Shown one piece after another: positions 7,264 to 15,608 of a DNA stretch of 36,863 bases. The position numbers and the translations under genes are program-made. The notes under the pieces are model-generated. The model ran no database searches, was not told the DNA's origin, and saw only the letters and a program-made list of their open reading frames with translations. The number at the start of each line of letters is the position of its first letter. The stretch's first letter is position 1. Origin of the DNA: CAYPHY01 sp964410625 (lineage in GTDB: Bacteria; Chloroflexota; Anaerolineae; Promineifilales; Promineifilaceae); the NCBI GenBank assembly GCA_964410625.1, contig CAYPHY010000050.1:1-36863 (forward strand), read 5' to 3'.

Positions 7264-9555
7264 TCAACCGAAGTCCCGTCGTCGAAACCAGAACGTAGCC
7301 AACCCCACAATTAACAAAGTAGCGGCCGTCACCAAACCCCCCATCCAATAAACAGTTGGTGCATAATTCCATTCAACGAAGTGTTCACCCCCCGGCACAC
7401 AAACCGCGCGGATGCTGGTATAGGCCGTTAACGCCTCGGCCGCTTCTCCATCCACCGTTGCCTGCCAGCCCGGATAGGCATTCTCGGCCAGGAGCAGTAG
7501 CGCGGCCGTTTCGCTGTTCGTCCGAATTTGCCAGCGAGTCGGCTCATGGGCAATAATCTCCGCTGTGCCAACCGCATCCCCGCCTTCAACCGTGCAGGGA
7601 GGCTCGGCCGCCAAAATGGCCGTCGTCGCCGGGTCAAAGTCCGGTTGGTGAATGCGTTGAACCGCCGCTTCATCGTCAGGGATAACTTCATACTGGTTGA
7701 CCAATCGCGCTAATGGCAACGGCCGCGCCCGTTCATAAATCCAGGCCGCCCCATTTTGTGCCAACAATGTCAGCCCGCGCTCCCCCTCTGTAAATTCGTC
7801 CAATGGCCCCCCGGCCAACACATACCTGGCCCCCAGGACATCATAGGCCGTGGAGCGCGGATCAGGGACAGATGAAGCCAACGCGACATGCGCCGCCGGT
7901 TCCAACGAGTCGTAGCCAAAGACACTGGGCAACTCCACTTGCATTGCCCCATTCTGAATAAAGACGGGCAACCCCCAGGGCAAGACTCGCCCTTCCGGCT
8001 CTCCCAACACCGCCTTGGCATCCGACCATACCGGGTTGGGTGCGGTGGACTCCAATCGCACCATCTTGAAGGCGAACCACCACATATCGGCCGTCACCAG
8101 CAAAACCAACCCCGCCGCCACTGCCACCCGCCAACCATTAACCATCAACCGTTGACCATTGACCGTTGCCCCTCCGGTCAAATACCCCCAAATCAACAAG
8201 CCACCAATCACCACCACAACCAATGCCAAACTATAGCCGCCGATCTGGTTCCACAAACGGCCGCTGGTCTCCGTCGGGTGAATCGCTATAAAGACCGCTC
8301 CAGTCGCCGCCAACGCGGCAAACCCGGCGACGGCCGCCACCCCGACCACCACCGGCCAATAGCGTCTTAACTGCGCTCGTCGTTCCAGCAATGGCATCGC
8401 TAACCAATGGCTTAAGCTGTGACCAAGCAGTGTGGTCGCTGCAAACAGGTAGAGGAAAGCCGCCCGTCCTGGCGCACGCACAACCCGGAAAGGTGGCAAG
8501 TAGCGGTAGGCCAGTTCATACAGCACCCCGTAGCGGCCGAGCGCCAACCATAAGCCGACGACCATCAATAAGATGAGAAACCAGGTCAGGCGCGTCGGCC
8601 GTCTTAAGGCCAGCGCAATCCCCAACACCGCCAGCAATCCGGCGTAATAAGTTAGCTCCTCAAATGTCGGCACGCTCCAATAACCCACCCGCGTCGGTTC
8701 GCCAAAAAACTCTGGAACCAGCAACGTCACCAAATGGGCAGGCGGTAATGAATAGTCGGTAGCAAACTGGTAGTCCGCCTCCGCTACACGCCCGGAAGTC
8801 AGGCTAAATTGCAGGAAGGGAGCCAACTGCACGGCCGCTAACCCCAATCCCACAACGAGCATGATCATCGCCTGTCGCGCGACGCGCCAACGATTACTGG
8901 CGGCCGTCAACCACAAGTAAAGCGCGAAAGCCGCCCAAATAATGCCGACATATAAGAACGAGGGCAGATGCCCGGCCAAAATCGCCAGGCCAAAGGGCAA
9001 TCCGGCTATAATTGCCGCCACCACGCTTCCCCGCCGCACGCTCCATAAGAGCGCCAACGCCAGCCAGGGCGTCCAGCTATCAATGGCATATACTGCGCTA
9101 TGCCCCGCCCACAGTCGCCCAGCCAGCAACCCGCTGAAGGCAAAGGCAATCGCCGCCAATAATGCAGGCAACCAACGGCCGCCCAACGCCCGAACAAAGA
9201 GAAACATCCCCAACCCGGCCCACCAGATGTGGAAGGCCATAAACCAGCTAACGCCGACATTGGCCGGAAGGATAAACATCAGCCAAGCAAAGGGGTAAAA
9301 AGCGTTCTGTTGCGGCTGCGCCATCAGTGGATAGCCGCCAAAGAGGGCTGGCTCCCAGAAGGGCAAAAGGCCGCTCCACACCGCCTCGCGCACTGTCTCG
9401 TAGAGCAGATAATAAGAACCCACCATATCATGGCCGCCCATCACCTGCCCCGCCGCTGGAAACAATACGCGGCTGAGAAACAGCAAAGTCAACGCGCCCA
9501 ACAACAGTGCGGCCGATATGACAGGGCGACTCTGAAGCCAATTAAGAAATTTCAT
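7264..9555 (-). CDS. YfhO-like polytopic membrane protein
   Basis: A 763-residue protein with a dozen or so transmembrane helices in the first 480 residues, then a soluble C-terminal domain of about 250 residues and a final helix. Motifs near the N-terminus, GHDMVGSYYLLYETVREAVWSGLLPFWEPALFGGYP, are typical of the bacterial YfhO family, which is linked to transfer of sugars from lipid carriers to lipoteichoic acid or surface polymers (family knowledge). Residues about 463-475 (TVNGQRLMVNGW) are encoded by an in-frame ATGGTTA-type 7-bp word array at 8133-8167, at the junction between membrane and soluble parts. It has no clear SD. Confidence 0.75.
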   Translation of the reverse strand: MKFLNWLQSRPVISAALLLGALTLLFLSRVLFPAAGQVMGGHDMVGSYYLLYETVREAVWSGLLPFWEPALFGGYPLMAQPQQNAFYPFAWLMFILPANVGVSWFMAFHIWWAGLGMFLFVRALGGRWLPALLAAIAFAFSGLLAGRLWAGHSAVYAIDSWTPWLALALLWSVRRGSVVAAIIAGLPFGLAILAGHLPSFLYVGIIWAAFALYLWLTAASNRWRVARQAMIMLVVGLGLAAVQLAPFLQFSLTSGRVAEADYQFATDYSLPPAHLVTLLVPEFFGEPTRVGYWSVPTFEELTYYAGLLAVLGIALALRRPTRLTWFLILLMVVGLWLALGRYGVLYELAYRYLPPFRVVRAPGRAAFLYLFAATTLLGHSLSHWLAMPLLERRAQLRRYWPVVVGVAAVAGFAALAATGAVFIAIHPTETSGRLWNQIGGYSLALVVVVIGGLLIWGYLTGGATVNGQRLMVNGWRVAVAAGLVLLVTADMWWFAFKMVRLESTAPNPVWSDAKAVLGEPEGRVLPWGLPVFIQNGAMQVELPSVFGYDSLEPAAHVALASSVPDPRSTAYDVLGARYVLAGGPLDEFTEGERGLTLLAQNGAAWIYERARPLPLARLVNQYEVIPDDEAAVQRIHQPDFDPATTAILAAEPPCTVEGGDAVGTAEIIAHEPTRWQIRTNSETAALLLLAENAYPGWQATVDGEAAEALTAYTSIRAVCVPGGEHFVEWNYAPTVYWMGGLVTAATLLIVGLATFWFRRRDFG
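8133..8167. repeat. 7-bp word array inside the YfhO-like gene
   Basis: Five consecutive 7-bp words (AACCATT, AACCATC, AACCGTT, GACCATT, GACCGTT), 35 bp in all, lie inside the coding sequence and keep the frame open. The same word family (as ATGGTTA) forms the intergenic arrays at 16978-17016 and 24697-24721. Confidence 0.85.
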
Positions 9556-9564
9556 ACCAAAAAA

Positions 9565-9603
9565 ATCCGCGCCAATCCGCGTTTAATCTGTGTCAATCAG
9601 CGT
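9565..9603. repeat. ATCCGCG word array
   Basis: Degenerate repeats of ATCCGCGNN (ATCCGCGCCA, ATCCGCGTTT, ATCTGTGTC, ATCAGCGTA) directly upstream of a minus-strand start. The same words occur at 11036-11065 inside the GT39 gene, and at 17234-17270 and 34613-34654. Confidence 0.8.
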
Positions 9604-9618
9604 AACCTATCTAGAACC

Positions 9619-10176
9619 TCACTCCAAACGCCGCTTCATAAACACCGCCACTTCCCGCCCCGGCTCCATATCTTCATTGGTATAGTAAGAGAGGTCAATC
9701 CCTTCGACGGCGAACCCCACCGAGCGATAGAAGCGAATCGCGGGGACATTGGTTGATTGCGTTTCGCAATTGATGATCCGCAACCCGGCCGCTTTGCCCT
9801 TGTCGGCCAATGCTTGCATCAGGCGACGGCCGATCCCCTGACCATGATGTGAAGGGGCGACATGAAACTCCCACACCCACAGGGTGCGGTTCCATTCCTG
9901 TGCCTCGGCCAGCGCAAGCCCCACCGGCCGCCCTGCATCATAGGCGGCAAACGACAATCCCTTCGTCACCACTTCCTGGTAATGTCCGGCTAAATAATCA
10001 TCCGGCGGATCAAACCGCTTCACAAAAGGGGTGTCGAGCTCCTCTAGTCGCAGCGTAATGGTCGCCAATCCTTCCTGCTCCACCTTCTCCACTGCATAGA
10101 CAGCCTCGGCCGTATAGCCCTGAATCAGTGCTAACAAGTCGTCGTTTAATTCCGTAAGCGGTTGAATCAATACCAT
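9619..10176 (-). CDS. GNAT N-acetyltransferase, streptothricin-acetyltransferase-like
   Basis: A 185-residue GNAT enzyme. The acetyl-CoA loop is HGQGIGRRLM (111-120), preceded by VWEFHVAPSH. It is followed by INCETQSTNVPAIRFYRSVGFAVEGIDLSYY, which closely follows the ETQ-x-x-N-x-P-A-x-x-F-Y-x-x-x-G-F-x-x-x-x-x-D pattern of streptothricin acetyltransferases (Sat family). The relationship supports acetylation of an amine in a small molecule, but resistance to streptothricin itself is inference. It lies between the YfhO-like and GT39 genes on the same strand, separated by short repeats. Confidence 0.82.
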   Translation of the reverse strand: MVLIQPLTELNDDLLALIQGYTAEAVYAVEKVEQEGLATITLRLEELDTPFVKRFDPPDDYLAGHYQEVVTKGLSFAAYDAGRPVGLALAEAQEWNRTLWVWEFHVAPSHHGQGIGRRLMQALADKGKAAGLRIINCETQSTNVPAIRFYRSVGFAVEGIDLSYYTNEDMEPGREVAVFMKRRLE

Positions 10177-10225
10177 ATTGCTACTCTAACCTGTTTCAAC
10201 GGGTTTTCTATATCAGCAGAAGAAT

Positions 10226-12352
10226 TCATTCTGCTTGTTCTATATATCCCATCTCGGCCGCCTCCCCGACTCTTGCCACCGTCAGCGGATCATAGAAGCC
10301 CGTCTGCAAACGATAGGTTCCCGGTGGCAAATCAGGGGGCAACTCGATCACAAAGGTATCAACCACCACTTCTCCCGGTCGCCATACGGCCGTTGGATAC
10401 CCCGCCGGCGGCCGATCCCGTTGTGCTACCAGTGTACCGGTCTCATCCAACAGATGCACAAAAGCGGTATAGCTGGTCTCCATCGGCCGCAACGCTTGCC
10501 AATAAAGCGTTACCTCAAGTCGTTCAGCTTGTTGCACCAACGACCAATCCACCAAACTGATCAAATCGTCCCAACTAACCGCTGGCGCCTCGCTTGCTCC
10601 GGTCAAACGAGGCGCGTCCGCCGGAATCGCAAAAGCAACAAAGTTATCCTCCGTTGCTTGCACCTTTCCATCGGGGAAAAAATCTTGCAAATAAGCTTGA
10701 TGCGCTGTCGCTTGCGGCCGAACTAAATACACCACCGGAACCCCCACCTCTCCGGCGGGAATCAGCCCCATGGAACCATCATAGCTGCGAATTCGCTGCG
10801 GGTCGCTAAAGGCAAAGAAAATCGTTGCCATCTCCTCTTGGGTTGGTGTGAAGTAAATCGTCGTCTCCTCTGGCAATGCGGCCGCATACCGCCCTAGCTC
10901 CCAATCCGGCTGATAAAAGTCCCGCGCCAAATCGGGGTGACTGGCATAACGGCCGAAATAATCCCGCCCTGCCCAAAACAACGACAACCCAAATAACAGC
11001 ACTACGAATAAGAGAGCCACCTTTGACGGAACACCATCCGCGTTCATCCGCGTTCGTCCGCGTCCCTTCATAAATTTAGCAGCCCACTCTATCAGCCACA
11101 CCCCCGCCCAACCTATCAGAATCGCCACCACCGGCGCTACCCCGATCATCCGCCCAAAGTGTGGCGCATCTCCACTGAGGATCGTCGGCAACAACAGCAC
11201 CACCAGCCAGAGCAGCAAAAAGACGGCCGCCGGTTGCCGCCAGCGCCGCAGCGCGTTTCCCACACCAACCACAAACAACAGCGCCTGAATCGGGTCTAAA
11301 TACGGCCGTCCTGGCAGATTGTGGCGCAAATGGGTCTCCCCCTGCCAAAATAGACCGCGAAAGACACGGCCGACATTCAACAACCAGGTGACCACCGGCG
11401 CGTCCTCAACCACCCCCGCCCCGCGGTTGGCAACATAGGCAATCCGAAAGACAAAGAAGTAGGGGTAGCGGATGAAGAATAAGAGCAACGGCGCGGCCGT
11501 CACCACTGCAACCACGCCCATCACCACCCAATACCTGAACATCCCCCTAAATCCGTTCCGATCTTGCCACCACCAATAGGCGGCAATTAAAACAAACAGC
11601 AGCGGAAACAACCGCGCCGAGGCGTAGGTATAGAGGGCTAGTCCGATGCAGAATCCGGCGGCCGTGAACCAGAAGAGGAGACTGGGAGACTGAGAGACTA
11701 AGAGACTCTTGGCTGTTCCCAATCCCCTAGTCTCCCAATCTCTTAGTCTCCTAGTCTCCTCCTTTACCCCCCGCCAAAAACAAAACACGGCCAATGTCTC
11801 CAATGGCACAAACACCATCGGCCGAATCCCAAAGCGGCTGAAATGGATGGCCGGATAGAGGATCGCTAGCGCCAGCGCAGCGAACAACGCGACCAGCTTC
11901 GGGTCTAAGCGGTTGTTCCCTCCGGTGGGTCGCCAGACGTCAAATAAAGCCCAGGCCGCCAGATAAGTAGTCAGGACGGCCAACACCCCGGCCGCTGCGG
12001 GCACGGCACGGATGGCAAATGGCGTTGGTCCCAGCAACCAGATAGACAACTCCATCAGATAGATGTGTAGCGGTTCGCGGCCGTAATTCCCTTCAAAGAA
12101 CACCGGGAAGCGCGTTGGAGTGGGCGGCCGTTCCGCATGAGCATCCTGGGCATATAGCTCCCACCCTTCATAGAATTGAGGAAACGTTTTGCCTGCCAAC
12201 AGTGATAGCGCATCCAGCCCATTGTAGGCTTCGTCGTGGTAGAGACCGGGCGGCAACGTATCAAGTTGCCAAAAACGCAACCCCGCCGCCAGACAAATAA
12301 TTCCCAATAGCGCGATCCACACGATCCACGTCCACTGTCGCCGCAAAACCAT
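10226..12352 (-). CDS. GT39-family (ArnT/PMT-like) membrane glycosyltransferase
   Basis: A 708-residue polytopic protein. The first extracytoplasmic loop carries GLYHDEAYNGLDAL with the D40-E41 pair that marks catalytic loops of dolichyl/undecaprenyl-phosphate-sugar transferases (GT39/GT-C), and a later loop holds EGNYGREPLHIY. About ten helices follow, then a soluble beta-rich tail (about 590-700). It probably moves a sugar from a lipid carrier onto a surface acceptor. Two stretches are repeat-derived: residues about 198-226 (ETRRLRDWETR...LLVSQSPSLL) from a GAGACT array at 11677-11762, and about 430-439 (GRGRTRMNAD) from a 10-bp array at 11036-11065. The frame stays open through both. A good promoter gives a leaderless start. 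Confidence 0.85.
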   Translation of the reverse strand: MVLRRQWTWIVWIALLGIICLAAGLRFWQLDTLPPGLYHDEAYNGLDALSLLAGKTFPQFYEGWELYAQDAHAERPPTPTRFPVFFEGNYGREPLHIYLMELSIWLLGPTPFAIRAVPAAAGVLAVLTTYLAAWALFDVWRPTGGNNRLDPKLVALFAALALAILYPAIHFSRFGIRPMVFVPLETLAVFCFWRGVKEETRRLRDWETRGLGTAKSLLVSQSPSLLFWFTAAGFCIGLALYTYASARLFPLLFVLIAAYWWWQDRNGFRGMFRYWVVMGVVAVVTAAPLLLFFIRYPYFFVFRIAYVANRGAGVVEDAPVVTWLLNVGRVFRGLFWQGETHLRHNLPGRPYLDPIQALLFVVGVGNALRRWRQPAAVFLLLWLVVLLLPTILSGDAPHFGRMIGVAPVVAILIGWAGVWLIEWAAKFMKGRGRTRMNADGVPSKVALLFVVLLFGLSLFWAGRDYFGRYASHPDLARDFYQPDWELGRYAAALPEETTIYFTPTQEEMATIFFAFSDPQRIRSYDGSMGLIPAGEVGVPVVYLVRPQATAHQAYLQDFFPDGKVQATEDNFVAFAIPADAPRLTGASEAPAVSWDDLISLVDWSLVQQAERLEVTLYWQALRPMETSYTAFVHLLDETGTLVAQRDRPPAGYPTAVWRPGEVVVDTFVIELPPDLPPGTYRLQTGFYDPLTVARVGEAAEMGYIEQAE
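11036..11065. repeat. Three 10-bp units in frame inside the GT39 gene
   Basis: ATCCGCGTTC, ATCCGCGTTC, GTCCGCGTCC: exactly 30 bp, encoding ten residues in a cytosolic or periplasmic loop. The words match the intergenic ATCCGCG arrays at 9565, 17234 and 34613. Confidence 0.85.
11677..11762. repeat. GAGACT inverted array inside the GT39 gene
   Basis: The left arm, 8-bp words GAGACTGG/GAGACTGA/GAGACTAA (11677-11707), and the right arm, AGTCTCCC/AATCTCTT/AGTCTCCT words (11729-11762), form a long hairpin around a 21-nt loop. The structure matches the intergenic arrays at 1-126, 29210 and 30282, but here it is translated in frame. Confidence 0.9.
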
Positions 12353-12360
12353 AAGTGGTG

Positions 12361-12389
12361 ATTATCCCCTTTCTGGCGATAGGCTTCAA
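12361..12389 (-). promoter_or_regulatory. Sigma70-type promoter of the GT39 gene
   Basis: On the minus strand TTGAAG (12389-12384), a 17-bp spacer and GATAAT (12366-12361) lie 8 nt before the ATG at 12352. The expected transcription start falls at or next to the start codon and no SD is present, so translation is probably leaderless. Confidence 0.6.
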
Positions 12390-12430
12390 CTTCGGCCGAT
12401 TGATTATGCAGCATTTCGCTTCTAAACGGC

Positions 12431-12436
12431 TATAAT
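12431..12436 (+). promoter_or_regulatory. -10 element upstream of the cupin gene
   Basis: A perfect TATAAT lies 47 nt upstream of ATG 12484. No good -35 is seen at standard spacing, so the call is tentative. A single ATCCGCG word lies in the leader. Confidence 0.35.
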
Positions 12437-12483
12437 TCATCTTTTACAACTACCATGTAAATCCGCGTCCTCTTCTTTAAGTT

Positions 12484-12804
12484 ATGAAAGCATTTGACAT
12501 TCAATCATTACAAACACAGCAAGCGGCCGCCAACCAGCTCTATCTGGAGTTTCTACGCGAAACTTCAATGAGCATGGGGCTATACGTACTACCTGCCGGT
12601 GGGATTGATCCCCAACAACCCCATGCCGAGGATGAAGTTTACTATATCATCAGCGGCCGAGGCATGATCACCGTTGGCGATGAACTTCAACCGGTCGCAG
12701 CGGGCAGCATCATCTTTGTGGCGGCCGAAGTGGAACACCGCTTCCACGACATCAGCGAAGAATTGGTGATCCTGGTCTTTTTTGCACCTGCGGAGTCTAA
12801 GTAG
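12484..12804 (+). CDS. Small single-domain cupin protein
   Basis: A 106-residue single-domain cupin (Cupin_2 type). The first motif is Q45-P-H47-x3-E51-x6-G58 (QPHAEDEVYYIISGRG) and the second is G74-x10-H85 (GSIIFVAAEVEHRF). The first histidine of the usual H-x-H-x(3-4)-E motif is glutamine here, so metal binding may be altered, with H47, E51 and H85 left. The function is unknown; such proteins range from isomerases and dioxygenases to sensors. It is followed by a 33-bp hairpin and a GNAT gene. Confidence 0.8.
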   Translation: MKAFDIQSLQTQQAAANQLYLEFLRETSMSMGLYVLPAGGIDPQQPHAEDEVYYIISGRGMITVGDELQPVAAGSIIFVAAEVEHRFHDISEELVILVFFAPAESK

Positions 12805-12813
12805 ATAGCCATC

Positions 12814-12846
12814 AGAAACCGGTTTCTTCGGAGAAACCCGGTTTCT
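12814..12846. repeat. Palindromic hairpin (AGAAACCGGTTTCT arms)
   Basis: AGAAACCGGTTTCT (12814-12827, itself a palindrome), a TCGG loop, then AGAAACCCGGTTTCT (12832-12846). The stem is perfect over 14 bp except for one bulged C. No T-run follows, so it is not a classical intrinsic terminator, though it could stabilise or process the mRNA between the cupin and GNAT genes. Confidence 0.85.
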
Positions 12847-12855
12847 AAGAGTACC

Positions 12856-13371
12856 ATGCTCCTCAACCAACACTTTACCATCCAACAATACGAACGGCCG
12901 GGATTTCTGATCAGCACCGATCCACGCTTATTTGATTTAGATGTGATTTATGGCTTCCTGGCTAACGACTCTTACTGGGCAAAAGGGATTGACAAAGAAA
13001 AGATTGAACGGTACGTGCAATTTTCGCTTTGTTTTGGTGTTTATCAACTCAGCGAGCCAAAGATTAACGCAGAACCAACGCCAGACGGCCGCGATTTCAA
13101 GTATCATCAAGTAGGCTTTGCGCGAGTGATCAGCGATTTCACACGCTTTGCCTATCTGGCCGATGTCTTTATCTTACCGACTCATCGCGGACAGGGGCTA
13201 GGTAAGTGGCTAGTACAGTCCATTCTGGCACATCCAGAATTACAAAATTTGGGCCGTTGGACACTCTACACCGATGACGCCCACAAGCTGTATGAGCAGT
13301 TCGGTTTTGTCGTTGAGCCGCGACCGGACAAGCACATGGTCTTAAGGCGGAGTACACCAATATACCAGTAG
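12856..13371 (+). CDS. GNAT N-acetyltransferase
   Basis: A 171-residue GNAT protein of the group with VIYGFLANDSYWAKGI near the N-terminus, FGVYQ, GFARVISDFTRFAYLADVFI, the acetyl-CoA loop THRGQGLGKWLV (about 109-120), and a closing TLYTDDAHKLYEQFGF. This pattern is common in bacterial GNATs of unknown acceptor. The last residues, TPIYQ, and the TAG stop are encoded by the beginning of a TATTGG-family repeat array, so the original C-terminus was probably altered by the array. Confidence 0.85.
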   Translation: MLLNQHFTIQQYERPGFLISTDPRLFDLDVIYGFLANDSYWAKGIDKEKIERYVQFSLCFGVYQLSEPKINAEPTPDGRDFKYHQVGFARVISDFTRFAYLADVFILPTHRGQGLGKWLVQSILAHPELQNLGRWTLYTDDAHKLYEQFGFVVEPRPDKHMVLRRSTPIYQ

Positions 13372-13520
13372 ACCAACAGACCAGTATATTGGTGTAATGG
13401 TGTATTGGTATAAGTTAGCGAGACCGTAAGGTTTCACGTGCATACTATATCGTTGGTGTGCCTCTGGCCTGTCAGTTCGACAATACACCAATACACGAAT
13501 AAACCAATTAACTGGTATAA
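13356..13520. repeat. TATTGGTG word arrays in inverted orientation
   Basis: 13356-13413 contains ACCAATATACCAGTAGACCA words followed by reverse-complement TATTGGTG words. 13479-13520 contains a second group of ACCAATAC words ending in CTGGTATA. The first array begins inside the preceding gene and provides its stop. The family recurs at 23607-23670 and 32909-33006. Confidence 0.85.
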
Positions 13521-13523
13521 ACA

Positions 13524-14885
13524 ATGATAAATGGGAACAAACATAACATCACTTATGTCATCGGGCATGTCAACCCCGATACCGATGCCATCGCCTCGGC
13601 CGTTGGCTATGCCTGGCTGCTGCAAGACCAACAGGGCGACGGCGTAGTGGCTGCCCGCGCCGGGCAACTCAACCCACAAACCACCTGGGTATTCAACCGT
13701 CTGGGCATGGAGCCGCCCCTATTACTGACCGACGCCTCACCGCGCTTTGCGATCATCGCTCACCGGCTGAATACAACAACGGCCGACCAGCCACTGCGCG
13801 AAGCGTGGGCAATTGCCAACCGCACCGGCGGTGTCGCTCCAATCATTGACGAAGAAGGCAAGCCCTTCGGAATGGTCACCAGCGTCAGCTTGTTCGACCT
13901 GTTCAGTCGCATTGTCGGCACGCACCCCCGGCGCGAGGAGATGCGTATCTTTGAACTGATGGACCTTCCCTCGCAAAACGCTTGCGATACGGCCGTTCCC
14001 CAATTCCAGGCCAACAGCCGCATTCGTGACTCTCTCTCACGTATCCTGCGCGAGAACAAGGATGCTTTCTGGATTGTGGATGAACAAGGGCGATATATCG
14101 GCGTCTTCTGGCGGCATGAAGCGTTAAATCCCCCTCGCCTCAATTTGATCCTTGTTGACCATAATGAATCTAGCCAGGCGATTGGTGCAATCGAAGAAGC
14201 CGACATCATCGAAATCCTCGACCATCATCGCCTCGGCAACCCTTCGACACGAATGCCGATCCGCTTCACCGTTGATGTCGTCGGCAGTACTTCCACGCTC
14301 GTCTCCGAACGGATTGACGAAGCGGGTCTAAGTGCGCCGCCGGATATCGCTGGACTGCTGCTTGCCGGTCTGCTCTCCGATACGCTGATCCTCACATCCC
14401 CCACAACGACTGAGCGCGACCATGTAGCGGCCGAACGCCTCAGCCGTTGGGCCTTTGTGCGCGGCGGCCCGTTGGAAGGGGAAACGGTGCAAACCTTTGG
14501 CGAGCAGCTCATCAAGGCAGGAACCGGACTGGCTACTCGTGATCCGGCCGATATTGTCAGCGCCGATCATAAGCTCTACGAAGCAGGCGGTCTGAATTTT
14601 GGCATAGCCCAAGCCGAAGTCACATCGCTGGTTGAACTGGATGAATACCGTGATAAATTAAAGGATGCCCTGATCGCTCTGCGCGACTCCAAAGGGTTGG
14701 ATTTTGCGATGTTGATGGTGACCGACGTGGTACGCGGTTCCAGCCGCCTGCTGTTGACCTCCGACGTTCCCGCGCTGGAAGGGCTGCCCTATCCTCGCTT
14801 ACCCGATGGCACACTCCGCGCCGCCGGCGTGGTTTCGCGCAAGAAACAACTTCTTCCGGCCGTCCTCGGCACAATAGAAGGATAA
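13524..14885 (+). CDS. ppaC: CBS-domain manganese-dependent inorganic pyrophosphatase (family II)
   Basis: A 453-residue DHH-family pyrophosphatase, hydrolysing PPi to two phosphates. Metal ligands are visible in G14-H15-x3-D19-x-D21 (GHVNPDTDA), V211-D212-H213-N214-E215 and L232-D233-H234-H235. The C-terminal DHHA2 domain ends with S438-R439-K440-K441, which binds substrate. A pair of CBS domains (about 70-205) is inserted between the first and second DHH motifs. In known CBS-PPases these bind adenine nucleotides and regulate activity. No DRTGG domain is evident between them. A repeat array with TATAAA lies directly upstream; no SD is seen. Confidence 0.93.
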   Translation: MINGNKHNITYVIGHVNPDTDAIASAVGYAWLLQDQQGDGVVAARAGQLNPQTTWVFNRLGMEPPLLLTDASPRFAIIAHRLNTTTADQPLREAWAIANRTGGVAPIIDEEGKPFGMVTSVSLFDLFSRIVGTHPRREEMRIFELMDLPSQNACDTAVPQFQANSRIRDSLSRILRENKDAFWIVDEQGRYIGVFWRHEALNPPRLNLILVDHNESSQAIGAIEEADIIEILDHHRLGNPSTRMPIRFTVDVVGSTSTLVSERIDEAGLSAPPDIAGLLLAGLLSDTLILTSPTTTERDHVAAERLSRWAFVRGGPLEGETVQTFGEQLIKAGTGLATRDPADIVSADHKLYEAGGLNFGIAQAEVTSLVELDEYRDKLKDALIALRDSKGLDFAMLMVTDVVRGSSRLLLTSDVPALEGLPYPRLPDGTLRAAGVVSRKKQLLPAVLGTIEG

Positions 14886-14893
14886 AAATACAC

Positions 14894-15010
14894 GACTTAC
14901 GCAGTGACAACATTTTTCGACACGAATGGCACGAATAACACGAAGTTCGCCCTTTATGTTCGTGAAATTCGTACGCAAATTTGCGCCATTCGTGTCAAAA
15001 TGCGTAAGTC
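14894..15010. repeat. MITE-like inverted repeat, GACTTACGCA...TGCGTAAGTC
   Basis: Perfect 10-bp terminal inverted repeats (GACTTACGCA at 14894-14903, TGCGTAAGTC at 15001-15010) bound 117 bp. Inside, CACGAAT words are followed by ATTCGTG words, so the whole element is a long hairpin. Related copies are at 17117-17212 and 18984-19065. Confidence 0.88.
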
Positions 15011-15028
15011 TTAAAATAAATACTCTTG

Positions 15029-15088
15029 AGGGAGGGCAATCGGCCTCTTTGTCACACAGCATGATTGGCCCCGATTGCCTCGCCCCTT
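15029..15088. repeat. Inverted repeat with GGGCAATCGG arms
   Basis: GAGGGAGGGCAATCGG and CCGATTGCCTCGCCCC are reverse-complementary arms around a loop of about 29 nt, ending just before the gluconokinase start. It is related in sequence to the element at 5061-5133. Confidence 0.8.
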
Positions 15089-15095
15089 TCTAATT

Positions 15096-15608
15096 ATGTC
15101 GCAAGCAATCATCCTCATGGGCGTTGCCGGATCAGGCAAGACGACCATCGGCCGTTTACTGTCTGAAAAACTCGGCTGGCCTTTTTACGATGGTGACGAC
15201 TTCATGTCGGCCGCCAATGTCGCTAAGATGGCCGCCGGACAACCGCTCACCGATGAAGATCGCCAGCCCTGGCTGGCAACGCTGAATCAACTCATCCGCG
15301 AGCATATGGTAAACGGCCGCAGCCTGATCGTCGCCTCTTCCGCCCTCAAAAAAGCGTATCGCCAGCAACTATGCCAGGGTGTGGAAGAGGAGCATATCCA
15401 CTTTATCCACCTGAAGGGTGATTTTCAGCTGATTAAAGAACGACTGGAGGGCAGAGAAGGGCACTTTATGAAAGCGGGGATGCTGACCAGCCAGTTTGAG
15501 ACGCTGGAGGAACCAGAAAACGCGCTGGTTATTGATATTGGCTTGCCACCTGCTAACATTACAGAGCAAATAGTTGATAGGTTAGCACTGAAGGAACCAA
15601 GTGACTGA
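15096..15608 (+). CDS. gntK: Gluconokinase
   Basis: A 170-residue P-loop kinase of the GntK/IdnK family, phosphorylating gluconate to 6-phosphogluconate with ATP. Seen: Walker A G9-VAGSGKTT, FYDGDDFMSAANVAKMAAGQPLTDEDRQPWL (the family-defining D-D-x-H/M and G-x-P-L-x-D-x-D-R-x-P-W-L stretch), VASSALKKAYR, and the lid region EGREGHFMKAGMLTSQFETLEEP. I chose ATG 15096; an upstream TTG at 15075 would start inside the repeat. It overlaps the next gene by 8 nt, which suggests translational coupling. Confidence 0.92.
   Translation: MSQAIILMGVAGSGKTTIGRLLSEKLGWPFYDGDDFMSAANVAKMAAGQPLTDEDRQPWLATLNQLIREHMVNGRSLIVASSALKKAYRQQLCQGVEEEHIHFIHLKGDFQLIKERLEGREGHFMKAGMLTSQFETLEEPENALVIDIGLPPANITEQIVDRLALKEPSD

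Noticed and set aside
12814..12846. Rho-independent terminator after the cupin gene
   Set aside because: The stem is excellent but there is no T-run and a gene starts 10 nt later; kept as a repeat hairpin only.
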